Assembly: GCA_963920765.1 (NCBI GenBank)
Contig: OY987246.1
Coordinates: forward strand, 3,846,501 to 3,910,500
Length of the DNA stretch: 64,000 nucleotides
Direction: 5' to 3'
Source of the DNA: Ulota crispa
Lineage: Eukaryota > Streptophyta > Bryopsida > Orthotrichales > Orthotrichaceae
The notes below the pieces were generated by a model. That model did no database searches. It was not told the origin of the DNA and worked only from the letters and a program-made list of their open reading frames with translations. The number at the start of each line of letters is the position of its first letter. The first letter of the stretch is position 1. Below are positions 38,535-50,020 of the stretch, piece by piece. Both the position numbers and the translations under genes were made by a program.

Positions 38535-41278
38535 GAGTGGTAGTAGCAAAGAAAATTAAATGTATTTGGACACACCTTTAGACTGCATTGATATTGCTAA
38601 TACTCCTCCAAACACCAAGTATGAATATATCTTTTGGTGTTGGTGTAAGAATTTCTAGGCCGATTGATAGTTGTGTACAGGTAGTTTATGTAGTTTACTC
38701 TATTATTACTCTGACCCTATTATCATTTCTTTGTCTTCAAAAATCCATATCTTTTAAGGTTTAGTTTCAAATCCAGGCTGACAAGTATTGCAAGAAAGGT
38801 ATTAGAGTCTTTTACTTAAAAGTACAATTTTCTTTTCATTTGACCAAACTTTGCAAAATATAGAACGTATTAGCTATGAAGGCCTTAGTTAAACATACAA
38901 TTTATTCCCCCGGCACCTTAGCTATAGCAGTGTCAATTGTAATATACCAAAAACAACTGCAATTTGTTGAGCTAGCACTTACAAATGATCGCAAAGGCCA
39001 AGGAAAGGAAGAAGAAGTCCAGAAATGAAAATGACAAAATATGATCACTTATGAAAATGAAAACCTCTAAGGAAGTGATAATAGGGCAAATTCATGTTTG
39101 AGCTCAACCTGGACCTTACCTCAATCATTGAAACTCTAATTACTAACTCATACTTTGTTCATTTAGGAATTTGAAACTTGATACAAAACCTTGACTTTAT
39201 TATCTTTCAAATGATATCATAATCATGACATTTGGTGTATTGTACTTTTTGTAATTAATATTTGAATTAAGACCCAATGGACAATAGGGTAAACCATTTG
39301 TGGGCAAAAAATAGGTGGCAAGGAACAAAATTCAAGTTTTCAATCTTGGCATTCTTATACTTTGTTTAAAAAGGTAGATAATTTCAAGTATTGTCACACC
39401 TTGATATTAATTATATGTTATAATTGCGGTTATAATTGCATTTGGAGGAGATAATAGGAATCATTATTATTCTTAGGCCTTTTTGCATTTTCATATCAAA
39501 TTGCAAATTTTACTACAATTATTTTCTTGTTGTTAATCTTCTGAATTTTTTTTGAAAATTTGTGAATTTGAAAGTTGAATTAGATGACTTCAAGTAAACA
39601 TTTTGCTGCTTTAATGTTTAAGCATTATTGTGTTGCACATGACTTGTCTCACAATCCTAGTCATGGAAGTATGTTAATTGAACAGAGAAAGCAATGTATC
39701 GTCTAAATGGATCTTACTTTTGAACTATGATGATTGCATAGAGTGGAGGTGTCTACTTCTCTATTTTTGTTTGAGAACGTTTGCACGTAATTTGGAACCA
39801 TTTATATTTTTGTTCAATGAGAAGGGTTGGGCTTGTTGCAAAGATACACCTACATTTTGATCCTCTTTACTTGTGTTTAGAGTTAAAGGAGAGACATTGG
39901 TGTGAATATCCACATAGCTTTGATAGATTAGCTTTGGATGTAATATTGGCATGTATTTTGGATTGTAATACAAACATTCTAGTGACTTTAGTCAAATCAT
40001 TTAGTTATGTCTCTTACTATGATAGGCCTAGATTAACTTTTATTTGCAACCAAGTTTACTTTTTGTAAGATGCAAGGATTGGTTATGTTGGATGTTTGCT
40101 ACACCTCCACTTATACAACTAAATATTTAAATATGTGTTTTTTGGATGTTGAGGAAAAATGTCTTTAATTGTGATTATTTATATGTTTTGAATGTTTGTA
40201 GTCTATACATAAGAAGTGAGGTATTGGAAAGTGTTTATGTGTCTAAACCACAAACAATGCCAAAAAAATATGGTAGTACTTTGTGCTCAATGCATTTGTA
40301 TTCCTTGGCAAGTGCTACGAGCTATGAAATTATTATGTGCATATTAAATCTCTTTACCATCAAACTTATTGTTCTTTCCCAAAAATTTGGATCTATAAGC
40401 TTGATCTCATGTAGATTTTGTCCACATATCAATTCATTCATTTCTTTCACCTAAGTGTGTGAGCAAAATTTCTGAGAACTCTTTGTGAAGTTTTGAAAAC
40501 GTTGTTTTTAACAATTATAGTGTTTTTTTTGGATAAATGTAAGACCCTTAACACTTGAACAAAAAAATTCCTTCAAATTGTCATTTCTATTTACGTCTAT
40601 TACTATTTATGTTGAAAAACACTAGAAATTTATTTTATTTGAATTTTTAATATTTTATTTTATTATGTGCATATATTCATTAAGCATGCAAGTTTTCAGT
40701 TTTTGCATTTCACTTGTAGATTTTAGAGTAGTTTAAGAGATAAAATGTTCAACATTGAGTGCTTTCAACATTGCCGCAAGTGGATTTATTAGATAAAGCT
40801 TTCTTTTTCAAAAATCCTGGCTTTTTTCACATTACTAATGAAAATTAATTTCTCTTGGTTGAAAGAGTTTCTTCACCTTTGAAGAAGGTATCAACTTGTT
40901 GTGAAAGTGTTAAGATGGAAAAGATGCAATAGTCCAAAATAGATTCAGTTAAATATATAACTCACACTCTTAATACAACAAATCATATCAAATTTGTTAA
41001 AATGTAAACATTGCTGTATCTCAAGGTAGCCATTTTGTATTTGAAAGTTCTCATTGTTGGACAAAGCATATGATGTATTGCACCTTCATTCTCAAGGAAT
41101 TTTTTGACATTGAGCTTGGCAGCTTGCCAACCACCTAAAGGATGTGAAAAATTGGTTTCCAATTTTGAAACTTTCTCCATGCTTTACGATTGAAATTTAA
41201 CATCATGCTTTCAATGATGAAGACTCATCTTTTGGTAGTGAGAAAATTAAGAGAAATTGTAATTCAAAATCTTCCTTT
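38535..41278. other. intergenic, no gene seen
   Basis: AT-rich. Open frames of up to 102 codons (for example 39781-40068 and 40146-40454) show no family motifs. The CACTA element that follows lies directly against this spacer. Confidence 0.45.
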
Positions 41279-42160
41279 CACTAGTAGAAAATTCAGCACA
41301 AAATCAATAGAATTTCAACCAAAAATTGTTGATTTTTTCTGTGAATTTGGTCAAGTTGATTTGGGTACTTTCTCTTGATTTTCTGTTGATTTTCTGTTGA
41401 TTATTTACAGTTTTCTGTTAATTTGTTGTTGATTTCCATTACGTATTTTATGTTGTTCAATTCTATTTCTTTTCATTTTTAAATTTTTTTTTCATAGAAT
41501 TTGTTATTATTTTATGAAAATGTGAACTTTTTAGGGGAATGGGCAGCTGCCCGAACTCCCGGGCAGCTGCCAATAGCGTAGTTTGAACCCTCCACCTCTC
41601 CTCTCACACTCCACAACCTTAGCACATTCTCGAAACCACTAAAGAATGTGCAAATGCACATGCATACATTAGTATCTTGATTCTATTTGTACATTAAATG
41701 TTCATGTCTTTAGTAATCCAATAAACTTTGGAGGCTATTTCTGCCCATTAAAGGACTTTTTTTAAAAAAACTTAGAACTAAGAAAAGTTGGTGAATGTAT
41801 TTTACTTTCACCTCCAACAATTTTTTTTGGATTCAATCTTTTTATCAAAAGTTATGAGCTAAAATCAGAGAAGGTGTTTAGAAATTTTAAATAAATTGTT
41901 TATTTCCATCCTTTTGATTTTGTTTATAAATTTTTTTTGGAATTCACAAATCTCATAAGGATTGTTGCAGGCAAATGTTGGATTCATTAACAATTATTAT
42001 TTAGTGTTAGTTTTTTGTAAAAAGAACCTTACTTTGTAAAAATAGCCTCCACAGTTTGATAGCTTCAAATAACATGAAGTCGTGAAAAGTTACAAAATTA
42101 AATCTTTGCAATTATAAAATCAAAATTCTATTGACTTTTGAATAGTTTTGGATATTTTGT

Positions 42161-42573
42161 AAGGGCATTAATATGTGAACCACACCCTTTGAACTACTGT
42201 ACCACACCCTTGGGGTAAATTTTAGATTTCTACCATCAAAAATTTGAGTTTGAGAATTTTGAATTCAAATTTGGACTTAGAGACCATGGTATTGTCTAGG
42301 ACCATAAAAAAAGTTGCAATTCAACAACACCCAATGAAAAAGCTTATCCTTTTTTACAAACAAAAGTAAAATTAACAATTTTATCCCTAACTAAACTTTT
42401 TCATTGGGTGTTGTTGAATTGCAACTTTTTTTATGGTTCTAGACAATACCATGGTCTCTAAGTCCAAATCTGAATTCAAAATTTTCAAATTCAACTTTTT
42501 GATGGTAGAAATTTAAAATTTACCTCATGGTGTGGTATAGTAATTGGAAGAGTGTGGTACACATATCAATTTC
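42161..42573. mobile_element. foldback MITE, second copy of the Mpv17-intron family
   Basis: Inverted arms share CTTGGGGTAAATTTTAGATT, AAGTTGCAATTCAACAACAC and CATTGGGTGTTGTTGAATTG with the 10674-11090 element. The outer ends GGGCATTAATATGTG and GGAAATTGATATGTG are flanked by ATTTTGTAA and ATCTTTTAA, 7 of 9 bases alike. It is nested in CACTA element 1. Confidence 0.8.
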
Positions 42574-43439
42574 CATCTTTTAAAGCTTATAAAAATATTT
42601 TATAAGATTGTTTTTTTAATTCATTTGGTTAAAAATAGAAGGAAAATTACTAAAAATACCCTTTAAGTCTTTCAAAATATCAAGTTTACGCCGAAAATAT
42701 GTGAAATATAAAAAATAGTCCTTATTTATTGTAGGAATATCAATTATACTCCTATTATTTTGGAAAATTAATAAAAAAACTCTTCTATTTTGAAATGTTA
42801 AATATATCCTTGTATTATTTGAAATGTAAAAATCACCTTTGGTTTCTTGTAAGAATTTGCATTAAACTATACACTTGGTTATCATGTAACACAAAGATAT
42901 TTTTGGTACTTTTAATCCTTAAGGGACATTTATGATTTCTTCAAAGAATTGAGGAGCATCATTTATATTTGTTTGTAAAGAAATTTTGGTATTTAAAACA
43001 ACAAAATGTTGTACTTTTTATATAAAATCTTATTGAATTAGTGAAGTTGTGTCCAAAAGTACCTAGATCAACAAAAAACTGTTGAGTTTTTTGTTATTAT
43101 GGTCATGTTTTTACTTGACTTTAAAGGTTGCTAATTTTAAATTTTACCAAATTGTGAAAAGTAAAGAAAATAAAACCAGTCAATGTACACTCAAACTTCT
43201 AAAAGATTCTTTTTTTTTGAAAACTTCTTTTATTTTTTAAAACTTCATAAAAATTTAATGAGGTCCAAAAAGGTTTTAGAAAGATTTCAAAACAAACCTA
43301 AACTATTGTGATAGTTTTTTTGAAAGTATTTTGATGATTTACAAAAAGATTCCTAAAGGACTCTAATTCAGTCTAAGAGATTCTATTTCTATAAGTATTT
43401 TGAAGTACTTTAACAAATTCCATAAAGATTTTAAAAAGA

Positions 43440-43990
43440 TTCTCAAAGATTCCAAAAAGATTCTTGAAAATTCTCAAAGATTTTCAAAGATTTTTTGAAT
43501 TTCAAAAAAGATTCTCAAAGATTCCAAAAAGATTCTCAAACATTCTCAATTGTTCTCAAACATTTTCAAAGATTCCAAAAAAACTTGAAAAGATTCCCAA
43601 AGATTCCAAAAGATTCTCAAAGATTCCTAAAAGATTTTCAAAGATTTTCAAAGATTCTCAATTGTTCTCAAACATTCTCAAAGATTCCAAAAAAATTTGA
43701 AAAGATTCCAAAAAGATTCTCAAAGATTCCTAAAAGATTCTCAAAGATTCTCAAAGATTCTCAAACATTCTCAATTGTTCTCAAACATTCTCAAAGATTC
43801 CAAAAAAACTTGAAAAGATTCCAAAAGATTTCCAAAGATTCATGAAGATTCCTAAAAGATTCTCAAAGATTCTAAAATCTCAAAAAGATTCTTAAATATT
43901 CTTAAAAATCATGAAAAGATTCTCAATGATTCCCAAAAGATTCTTGAAGATTCTTAAAGATTCACAAAAAATTCCCAAAAGATCTTCAAA
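43440..43990. repeat. minisatellite of AAAGATTCTC / AAAGATTCC units
   Basis: Dozens of imperfect 9-12 bp units (TTCTCAAAGATTCCAAAAAG) with higher-order repeats around TCAATTGTTCTCAAACATTC about every 120 bp. It creates long open frames rich in Lys, Phe, Ser and Ile that are by-products of the repeat. It lies inside CACTA element 1. Confidence 0.9.
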
Positions 43991-44390
43991 AGATTCCAAA
44001 ATTTCTGTTGATTTAGATAATGGTGTCCAAATCAACAGAACGTATTTAGTTTTTTATAGAATTCTATTAAATTAGTCAATTAGCGTGGGCAAGTGCTCAA
44101 ATCAATAAGAAATTGTTGGTTTTCTGTTGTTTTGGAAGGAGTTTTCTACTAGTGTTTGTTCACTTGCTCTTTACCATGACATATATTCTTTAAGGCCTTC
44201 CAAACAAGCTCTCTCTTTTTATTATTGTTATTTGATTTCTTTGTAAAAATACGTGCATTTGCCTCTTTTGCCTTTTGGTATGTTTTGTTTTGTTTTATGC
44301 GTACCTAGATACAAAAGGGTAGGTTGTAGAGCATATTTTAATTTATCTTGTTTTTTTTGGCTTTGTAGTTTAATTCTTTTTTGATTGTAA

Positions 44391-45351
44391 CCCCTAAATG
44401 CCCAAGGGTGTTTTTCTTGTTTTTGGAAGGCAGTTTTGAAGTTTTTGATTTGTCCTTATAAGATCATTATCAAACATCAAAATAAAATTGTAACCGTTGA
44501 ATCTTGAACTTCAAGACTTCTAGATGGCGCTGCCCAAAAACAATCCAAAATGGCTATGTGGATTTTAAGATATTTGCAATTGAATGATGATGAGAATAGA
44601 ATTTTTTGCTTTTTCTAGAGCTGCCCAAAACTTCTAATGCAAATTGGCAACTTCTAGATACAAAATTTGGAAAACAACCACTTAGATTGCTTTAGTGTTT
44701 ATTGTTATTACTTCAAAATCAATAGCCCCCCTTCCAAATCCATGACCACAATTTCACAAATGAGCCTGCAATGCAATTGTCAAAATGCAACCGTCTAATA
44801 CAAAGAAAATTTTAGCTCCAACTATTGACCAAAAATCATTATAAATGAAAGAACTTTCAACGGTGAAAGGATTCTTAATTTTATAACAAAGACATTCCAA
44901 GTGAAATTAGTCTAAAAGCACTTTAAGATTTTGTTAGATGTCAAAATTTTAGTAAAAAGGCCCTTATTGCCCAAGGGAGTGCCCAAGGGAAATCTTCACC
45001 TTTTGCTCAACTAAATGCCTGCCTTTTCAATGTGGCAACTTCTCATAGGCTCTATGACACTATTCACAACACTATTCACAACACTATTCACAACACTATT
45101 CATGACACTATTCACGGCACTATTCACGGCACTATTCATGTCACAAAATGTATGCTTGTAGTTAACCTTCCACCAAAAACATTTAGAATAAGATATGGAG
45201 GAAGTTGAATTTGAATGGTGGAACTAACTTGAGAGCGCAACTATTCCAAAAAAAAGAACCTGAAAATGATAAAATCCAGACCTTCAACAGGGTTTCAAAG
45301 TTTCTTGAAGTTTTTAGGACACCTAAATTGGGTGCCTTGGGCATTTAGGGG
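44391..45351. mobile_element. TTAA-type element with CCCCTAAATGCCC ends
   Basis: Left: GTAA then CCCCTAAATGCCCAAGGG. Right: TGCCTTGGGCATTTAGGGG then TTAA. About 961 bp. The ends are the same as those of the element at 56804-57448. The interior carries a 12-bp tandem repeat at 45055-45145. No coding region was recognised. Confidence 0.8.
45055..45145 (+). repeat. 12-bp tandem repeat ACTATTCACAAC
   Basis: About seven to eight units of CACTATTCACAA with variants CACTATTCACGG and CACTATTCATGA. It lies within a TTAA-type element. Confidence 0.9.
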
Positions 45352-45355
45352 TTAA

Positions 45356-46150
45356 TGTGAATAGAATGAAAAGTGATGAGCTTTTTTGTTTTGGATTAAT
45401 CATTGAGAGCATATTGAGTTTTTCATAAGTAATTATTTGATTAGGCAGATTAACAAATCATTTTTTATTATGTTAGTGACAATAATTATGTCCTTTTTGA
45501 TTGCAACTTTTTTTTAATTTGCTTATGGTAATTCAATATCTTGTTATTTTCAAACAAGATATTTTTCATATGGGAAACAATTCTTTTATGACTTGGGTGT
45601 TGCTTTTATTCTAAATTGCCGTGAGTTTAGGTTCCACAAAGGTTTTGGTTGTTTGATTTTCACAAGGTCTTTTTGTATTCTTGCAAGTACAATGAAATTA
45701 TTGCACATTATGTGAAATAATTAGCATGTAGGATTCTTGACAAATAGAAATGCAGAAGAGCTACTTGTAATATAACAACTTTGCAACTAAAAAAGAGGTG
45801 CATGACTTAGCTATTATAGTGTTTTGTCATTTTGCTATAATTTAAAATTAATTAGTTCAAAATGATAGAAATATTTACTACGGTACATCCTTTAACAATC
45901 AAAAATTGCACTCCCTGCCATTTATTTCTTTGCAATCTCACATACAAAGAGTTTGCAAGTTTAGAAGTTGTTGTTACTACAACATATTATTCTCTTCTCA
46001 AAAACAAATGAGAATCAAAGCCTTGGTTTTGTTCTTGGCCTTACAATTGACATTTTTTGGATGTTGCTAGTAACGACTAGTTATTTTCTTTATTGGGGGC
46101 AACTGTTAATATTTGTATGTATGTATAGCTATGTACACTTCCTTGCTTTG
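45356..46150. other. intergenic, no gene seen
   Basis: AT-rich sequence ahead of the phosphatase fragment. No further exon of that gene was recognised. Confidence 0.4.
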
Positions 46151-46333
46151 GATAAGCAATTTCAAATGACAGCACATTTTTGTAACATAGCAAGGCGGTT
46201 GTTTGCTCAAGAACCAAGTGTGCTACAAATACAAGCTCCTGTCAAGATATTTGGAGATCTTCATGGGCAATTCATCGACTTAATGCGTCTATTTGACAAG
46301 TACAGGTCTCCATCAATGGCACGCAATATCACG
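46151..46333 (+). pseudogene. isolated exon of a BSL/BSU1-type PP1-like phosphatase
   Basis: Translates to DKQFQMTAHFCNIARRLFAQ, then EPSVLQIQAPVKIFGDLHGQ and FIDLMRLFDKYRSPSMARNI. This is the start of the catalytic domain of plant Kelch-phosphatases (BSL family), including GDLHGQ with the metal-binding Asp and His. GTATGT follows at 46334 as a possible donor. No sign of the next exon (GDYVDRG, GNHE) or of the Kelch repeats was found within several kb on either side. Several normally fixed positions differ (QFGDLMRLFDEYG in the family). A captured or leftover fragment is likely. Confidence 0.8.
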
Positions 46334-47854
46334 TATGTCCAACATTTCCCAAGACTCTGATATGTTTTTTGAATGTAGTGGAAACATTTGTGGAAATATG
46401 TAGAAGTAGTCCCTTTTGAGCACGGAAAGCAACTTGTCAGTTGAAGGTAGTTAATTTGCAATGTTATATGATTGATTGACATTCACCAAAATGGATGTCA
46501 TTAGAAATGGTGCCTTCAAACAGTAGCATAGATAGATGGGGATTATGTTCTTCCTAGTATAACATGTCCAATGTGATAACATACACAGTGTGGTGTTTCC
46601 TCATTCCATACACTTCTTTGTATTATAAAATGAAATCGATGTTGTGCTTTGAGTAGATATGGCCTAGTTAACCAATTCGATAAGGACAGTAGGCTTGAAT
46701 TTCTATGAGGACTAGATCTGTGACTACCTCACTATTGGTTTGTTTTGTTTAGTAAATATATAAGGAAGCCTAGTTTCTTTTTAGAAATAAATTAAAAATT
46801 TGTTTTCTGCAGTTGTTTACTTAGTTGATATTATTTCTCTTGCAAGTATATTGATTATCTCTTCTTGGAAGACTATGTTGATTGAGGGCAACACAGCTTT
46901 GAGACTATCATACTGCTACTTGCATTGAAGATGAGCTATCTCTTACTAAATATAATATTTTCACTAGTTTATGCCTTGAAAGTAGTTGTCATGTGCTTTT
47001 TGTGACGATATTTGTGTACTGCGTCGTGTGTTTTTTTGTGAGTAATGGTATAGATGTTTTGCTTGTAGTTTCTTGAGTTGTTGATCCTATGGTCTGTTAA
47101 GTGTCTTCTTGAGTTTCAAATAATTAATATGTGGTTGCATGAAGCTTTTTGTGGCAACCGTGTCTAATGTGAATTGCATGAAAAGTTTTGCCTTCTTTGT
47201 CTTACCTATGTTTCCAAGAAGCTGATATCATTGTTTGGACAGATTGAGTATCTCACAAATATACACCTTATTAGGGAAACTGCTTGAAAGCTTCAAATAT
47301 CAATGCCTTGTTTGGTTATTGGATCAAATTTATTGAGTGAATGGTACGATTTGGTATTTCAAATCCCTATTTCTTCATAGAATTAATAATAACTCAGGGG
47401 CTCTTTTAGTTCCTAATCATTGCAGTTCCATTTTGCTCATATTGTTAGAGTGCATACATGTGACTGTAGTGATTTCCATGAATTTTCTCCCTAATTTTAA
47501 AATTTTCAGTTGGATTTATTTAGGGGCGATGTTTTATTACAAGGGGAGCGCGATGGCCTCTAGTGTGGCAACAAATCAATCAACTCTTTCATTGGAGAAG
47601 GGGACAAATTTTGTCCTTGAGATAACACGGGGCCCCATATACCCGCAATGACCCCACCCCCCCTGGTGCTTAAGGGTTAACTGGTTGCCTCTTGCAACTT
47701 TGATTGAAAAGAAGATTATTTGTATGCATGGCAGCATTGGACAGTCTACCAAATAATTATATTCATATTTGGAATTCATTTGAAAAACAAAAGCAAATGT
47801 AGTGATTTATTCAAGTTAGTCTATTTTTGGTGGTGACAATCAACTATTAAATTT
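46334..47854. other. intergenic, no gene seen
   Basis: AT-rich. A lone right-end-like motif, CTTAAGGGTTAACTGG at 47671-47686, resembles the TTAA element ends, but no matching left end was found. Confidence 0.4.
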
Positions 47855-48281
47855 GGGGAATTACAAATAGGGGCATGAAATTGTAAAGTATTACAAATAG
47901 GGCGCAATTTCAAATAATTACAAATAGGAGCACAATTTCAAAAAAATGTAATTTTTTATTATCATTTTTTATTTGGACATTGATTGATTTAGACAAATCA
48001 CATTAAATGTTAGCTAACTTCCAAAAAAATTAGAAGTTTTCAAAAATTGACTTCACCTTTACTAAAATTTATTTATTTAGGCTTGATCTGGAGAGACCTT
48101 TAATTTTTTTGGAAATTAGCTAACATTTAATGAGATATTTATAAACCAACTAATGTTCAAACAAAATCAAAATTACAAAAATTATAATCTTTTTGAAATC
48201 GTGTCCCTATTTGTAATTGTTCTGAAATTGTGGCCCTAATTGTAATATTTTACATTTTCAAGCCCCTATTTGTATTTCCCC
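47855..48281. mobile_element. MULE-like MITE with perfect 9-bp target duplication
   Basis: 427 bp. The left end is GGGGAATTACAAATAGGGGC; on the other strand the right end is GGGGAAATACAAATAGGGGC. ATTAAATTT occurs directly at 47846-47854 and again at 48282-48290. The motif ACAAATAGGGGC repeats several times in each arm. The same family hosts the second CACTA element at 52491. Confidence 0.93.
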
Positions 48282-48290
48282 ATTAAATTT

Positions 48291-50020
48291 ATTTGTGTGT
48301 GTTTGTTTTAATAAATCAATTGTAGAGACAAGACACATTCTTGAATATTGGTCTTTCTCGTAGATTTTTAAGTGTAACACATTATTTCAAGTTGGATTTG
48401 GAAAGAATTTGCTTGTTATATTTTGGAGATCACAACACTGCTTAATGTTGACATCTTTACATTTGCAAATTGTGGTTTAGCAATTTTGTCTCTTCATTGA
48501 ATGGTTTATGGTGGAGTGATGGTTGTAATTTTTCCTATTGAGAATTCAAAATCTTTTTGACTTGCAAGATTTGAGTGCTTTCAATGGCTCACCCATCTTT
48601 TTGATAACCACTATTGTATACTGTAGCATGTGAAGCTAGAATCAATATATATATGGCGAATTGAAAAATACTAATTGTGAATTGTAAATGATATATTTTC
48701 TATAAACATAGTCTTCAAATATTATCACTTGATGAATAAATAATAAAAGTGTGTTGCTAACATGTATTAAGCCATTTTTTGTGCATTTGTATTAGTTTTT
48801 TATTACAAAAGGCCGTAAAAAGTGTAACAGTTTTTTTGTGCAATTTGTGTTGATTGCTATGACATGATAGGCAAAGATTGCAATTAGTTCTTGCTTGGTT
48901 GGAAAAGAGTGTGGCTTTTCACATTTTTGGTTTTCACATCTTTATTGCTTACAAAATTACATAAGCATCAATCTTTGATCCATGTTTCAAAGGTGTACTG
49001 GTTTTATTTCTCCACATTAAAATTGATCCATTCTTGGAATTTGGTTGGTGTTAATTTGCTTGTTAATTTAATTGCATTTGTTACTCTATAATAATGACCA
49101 CTACATATGAAATGGAAAACTTCAGTTTTGTTACTAAGCAATTTTGGTTTTTGATTAATTTTGTTGGAACACAATATTGATATTACCTATTCTACTAGAA
49201 AATTTGTCACCATTCAAAGCGTTATGCTATCAGATGGTTTGATATTTTGTGGTCAAGCTTTCATATTATAATTGGTTCATTAACATTAAGTCTTAAGTAC
49301 ATGCTTTTTCATATTTTTGTTCATATGATGATAACATATGTATTTTGAATATGGGAAGTTTTTTGATTGATTTTTGCTTTTCTATCTTTGACATCATGGT
49401 CTTATTGCTTGTGCTCTAGCTTGTGCCATTGAAATAAATACAACAATCATTGCAATATTTTTGCAAGGTTTATTGATTTGGTTCTTGAATTGTATTTGCA
49501 TGAAGACACCTCAACAATGTGTTAACTTCTCACTAGGCATTGTGAATATATGATTTACATGATTATATAATAGTAATTTGCTAAAAAATACCATTGTATG
49601 TACAATCAAAACTGAATGTAGAAGTGATATTTTTTTGTTCCAAAACCAACAAAAATATCATCAATTGGATGTGTTTATCCAATCTAACCAACATTGGTAT
49701 TGACAATTTAAAGTGGTTGTTCTTGATTGATGTTTCTACTTTTGCTTCTTTTTCCTACATGTATTTTCATAACCAGTTACATGAATAAATACACATCCAT
49801 CTCTTGATGTTGCAAGGCATTCCAATGCAATTGCTTCCTAATTTATTTATTTTTATTGGATTCTTGAACTTTAAGGATGTGCACCCAATTTTTGAATGAA
49901 ACCAATAATATTAGGTACTATGGCCCAATTTTTATTATGTATACAATATGTATCATTACCATTGTGGTCACAACTCTAACAAGATGTTGCATATAAGTTG
50001 CTCATAGGAGTTTTGGTATC
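48291..50020. other. intergenic, no gene seen
   Basis: AT-rich, no recognised gene or repeat. The last part lies next to the 3' end of the ALIS gene. Confidence 0.4.

Larger units (their letters stand above)
41279..44154. mobile_element. non-autonomous CACTA element 1
   Basis: 2.88 kb. It starts CACTAGTAGAAAATTCAGC and ends with the complement of CACTAGTAGAAAACTCC, flanked by TTT on both sides (41276-41278, 44155-44157). Subterminal repeats are built on TTGATTTTCTGTTGATT. A GC-rich palindrome (GGGCAGCTGCCC, about 41545-41572), a MULE-like MITE (42161-42573) and a minisatellite (43440-43990) lie inside. No transposase gene was recognised. Confidence 0.85.

Noticed and set aside
39781-40454. 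Two open frames of about 100 codons
   Set aside because: AT-rich, Phe/Leu/Ile-rich by composition, no recognisable domain and no splice or start context.
43464-43845. Long Lys/Phe/Ser/Ile-rich open frames
   Set aside because: Produced by the AAAGATTCTC minisatellite; the same peptide appears in several frames.
45055-45145. Short evenly spaced repeats resembling a CRISPR array
   Set aside because: Units are contiguous 12-mers with no unique spacers, in plant nuclear DNA.
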